A DNA stretch of 32,097 nucleotides from Burkholderiaceae bacterium. Lineage in GTDB: Bacteria; Pseudomonadota; Gammaproteobacteria; Burkholderiales; Burkholderiaceae_E. Both the position numbers and the translations under genes were made by a program. Of the stretch, positions 30,784-32,097 are shown in pieces. The stretch spans positions 1-32,097 of the forward strand of contig JAHDYE010000007.1 of NCBI GenBank assembly GCA_023383035.1, read 5' to 3'. The notes beneath the pieces are model-generated. The model searched no databases. It was not told where the DNA came from and saw nothing but the letters and a program-made list of their open reading frames with translations. Position 1 is the stretch's first letter; the number at the start of each line of letters is the position of its first letter.

Positions 30784-32097
30784 ATGGCTGCGGGGATCGA
30801 GAAGCTGACGGCGCTCAAGGTGATCCGGCTGTCGACGCCGGGACGGCATCCGGACGGAAAGGGCCTGTACCTGCAGATCACGAAGACGCTCGCAAAGAGC
30901 TGGATCTTCCGGTACGAGCGCGACGGCAAGGAACGTTTCATGGGACTCGGCCCGGTCCATTCCGTGGGACTCGCCGAGGCGCGGGACCGTGCGCGGAACG
31001 CCAGGAATTGCCTCGCCAACGGGAAGGATCCGCTGGACGAGCGCAATGCGCTTGTGCTGGCCGCCAAGGCGCAGGTACAGAGCAACCGCGACTTCGACAG
31101 CTGTGCGGCCGACTACATCAAGAGCCGTCAGGACGAGTGGAAGAGCGAAAAGCACCGCAAGCAGTGGGAGCGGACACTGGCAGTCCACGCATCGCCGCAC
31201 ATCGGCAAGATGGCGGTTCGCCAGATCACGACCTCCTCAGTGCTGAAGGTTCTGCAGCCGATCTGGACGAGCAGGACCGAGACGGCATCGCGCGTGCGCG
31301 AGCGCATCGAACGCATCCTGTCATGGGCGGCCAAGCACGGCTATCGTGAAGGGGAGAATCCGGCGCGATGGGATGGGCACCTCGAGGAGCTGCTCCCGAA
31401 GCCCTCAAAGCTCAAGAAGGTAGTTCACCATCCGGCGATGCCATACCGCGAGGTCGGCGCCTTTATGCGCGAGCTAAAGCGCGAAGTCGGTTTCGCGCCG
31501 CGTGCCTTGGAGTTCACGATCCTGACTGCCTGCCGCACTGGCGAAGTGCTTGGTGCAACCTGGGAGGAGATCGATTTCCGCGCACGCGTTTGGACCATTC
31601 CTGCCGAGCGGATGAAGAACGGCAAGGAGCATCGGGTTCCCCTGACCACCAGCGCGGTCGAGGTCTTGAGAAAGGTCCGGGGCTACCATCCCAGACTGGT
31701 GTTTCCTGGCGACAGGAAGGACAAGCCGCTGTCGGGCATGGCGATGCTGAAGGTTTTGGAACGCATGGGGCGGTCCAGCCTCACGGTACACGGCTTCCGC
31801 TCTTCCTTCCGGGATTGGGCTGCGGAAATGACGCAATACCCGGAGGCGATCGCGGAGATGTGCCTGGCACACACGGTTGGTAGCGCCGTCGAAAATGCCT
31901 ATCGGCGGTCGGACCTCTTCAATCGCCGTCGGGGATTGATGACGGACTGGGAAAGCTGGTGCGCCGAGGTGCAACCCGATCCCTCGGGCGACGAGGACTT
32001 GGACGATGATGTCGGCGTTGACGACGATCTGCCGCGGGCCGAAGCCGGCGATCTGGGTTGGGCGGAGGAGCGGATGAGTCCGCCCTCTGTGGAGACC
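30784..32097 (+). CDS. P4-type tyrosine integrase, right end cut off by the window
   Basis: At least 438 residues from ATG 30784; ATG 30769 is in frame but has no ribosome site. No stop appears before the edge. An N-terminal DUF4102-type arm-binding domain (RHPDGKGLYLQITKTLAKSW) is followed by a core-binding region and the catalytic domain: Arg251 (TACRTGEVLG), His336-Arg339 (HGFRS), His363 (LAHTVG) and Tyr373 (NAYRRSD). P4-type integrases insert elements next to tRNA or similar genes and sit at the element end. The acidic tail (GDEDLDDDVGVDDD) is longer than usual. The attachment site should lie just beyond the window. Confidence 0.93.
   Translation, partial: MAAGIEKLTALKVIRLSTPGRHPDGKGLYLQITKTLAKSWIFRYERDGKERFMGLGPVHSVGLAEARDRARNARNCLANGKDPLDERNALVLAAKAQVQSNRDFDSCAADYIKSRQDEWKSEKHRKQWERTLAVHASPHIGKMAVRQITTSSVLKVLQPIWTSRTETASRVRERIERILSWAAKHGYREGENPARWDGHLEELLPKPSKLKKVVHHPAMPYREVGAFMRELKREVGFAPRALEFTILTACRTGEVLGATWEEIDFRARVWTIPAERMKNGKEHRVPLTTSAVEVLRKVRGYHPRLVFPGDRKDKPLSGMAMLKVLERMGRSSLTVHGFRSSFRDWAAEMTQYPEAIAEMCLAHTVGSAVENAYRRSDLFNRRRGLMTDWESWCAEVQPDPSGDEDLDDDVGVDDDLPRAEAGDLGWAEERMSPPSVET

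Noticed and set aside
30670-32097. CRISPR or cas locus near the Cas4-like gene
   Set aside because: No array and no other cas gene in the window; Cas4-like nucleases also occur without CRISPR.

Overview
The window is about 65% GC. It reads as the variable part and one end of an integrative (ICE-like) or plasmid-derived element in a proteobacterium. The PRTRC cassette, the Burkholderiales/Xanthomonadales-type H-NS, the Tat-exported oxidoreductase and an E. coli-type LexA box suggest a beta- or gammaproteobacterium. Burkholderiales is my best guess, but this is an inference from gene style only. I see no rRNA, tRNA, CRISPR array or intact insertion sequence.

Layout. (1) 1-2265: a lower-GC PD-(D/E)XK-type gene on the minus strand and a perfect LexA box, then an SRAP/YedK-like gene with a stop at codon 3 and a zinc-finger protein. 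(2) 2400-11645: a metabolic cargo block. It holds three SDR dehydrogenases (one frameshifted), an NAD(P)H-binding protein, an isoquinoline-oxidoreductase-like molybdenum hydroxylase pair, a cyclophilin-like exported protein, a divergent LysR regulator and a serine hydrolase. (3) 11791-15307: small backbone genes, including two antitoxin-like regulators that each sit next to a wrecked toxin gene, plus an HU protein. (4) 15924-22123: the PRTRC operon ParB-E-C-F-B-A-ThiF, with tight or overlapping junctions from C onward. (5) 22124-25582: a module of accessory genes bounded by two copies of a ~73-bp repeat. It contains a methyltransferase-like protein without its catalytic motif and a decayed nuclease. 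(6) 25714-27209: H-NS and a tyrosine recombinase, convergent. (7) 27210-28389: 1.2 kb without a convincing gene, carrying short repeats and hairpins. (8) 28390-32097: a ParM-like ATPase (PRTRC D), a possible ParR partner, a two-gene Cas4-like nuclease with a CFI-box domain, and a P4-type integrase that runs off the right edge.

The central system is PRTRC. Read together, its products look like a miniature ubiquitin-type pathway on a mobile element. Protein C is a ubiquitin-like candidate, ThiF is E1-like, B carries an E2-like cysteine motif and A has a full JAMM motif. They are coupled to a ParB-like DNA-binding protein and, elsewhere in the element, to an actin-like ParM homologue. The biochemical role of this cassette is, as far as I know, unsettled. 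A plausible inference is that it modifies segregation or maintenance proteins of the element.

Decay is visible at several places: SRAP codon 3, an SDR frameshift, a PemK-like toxin, an AbiEii-like toxin and a DNA/RNA endonuclease. A few single-base cases could be sequencing errors in GC-rich DNA.
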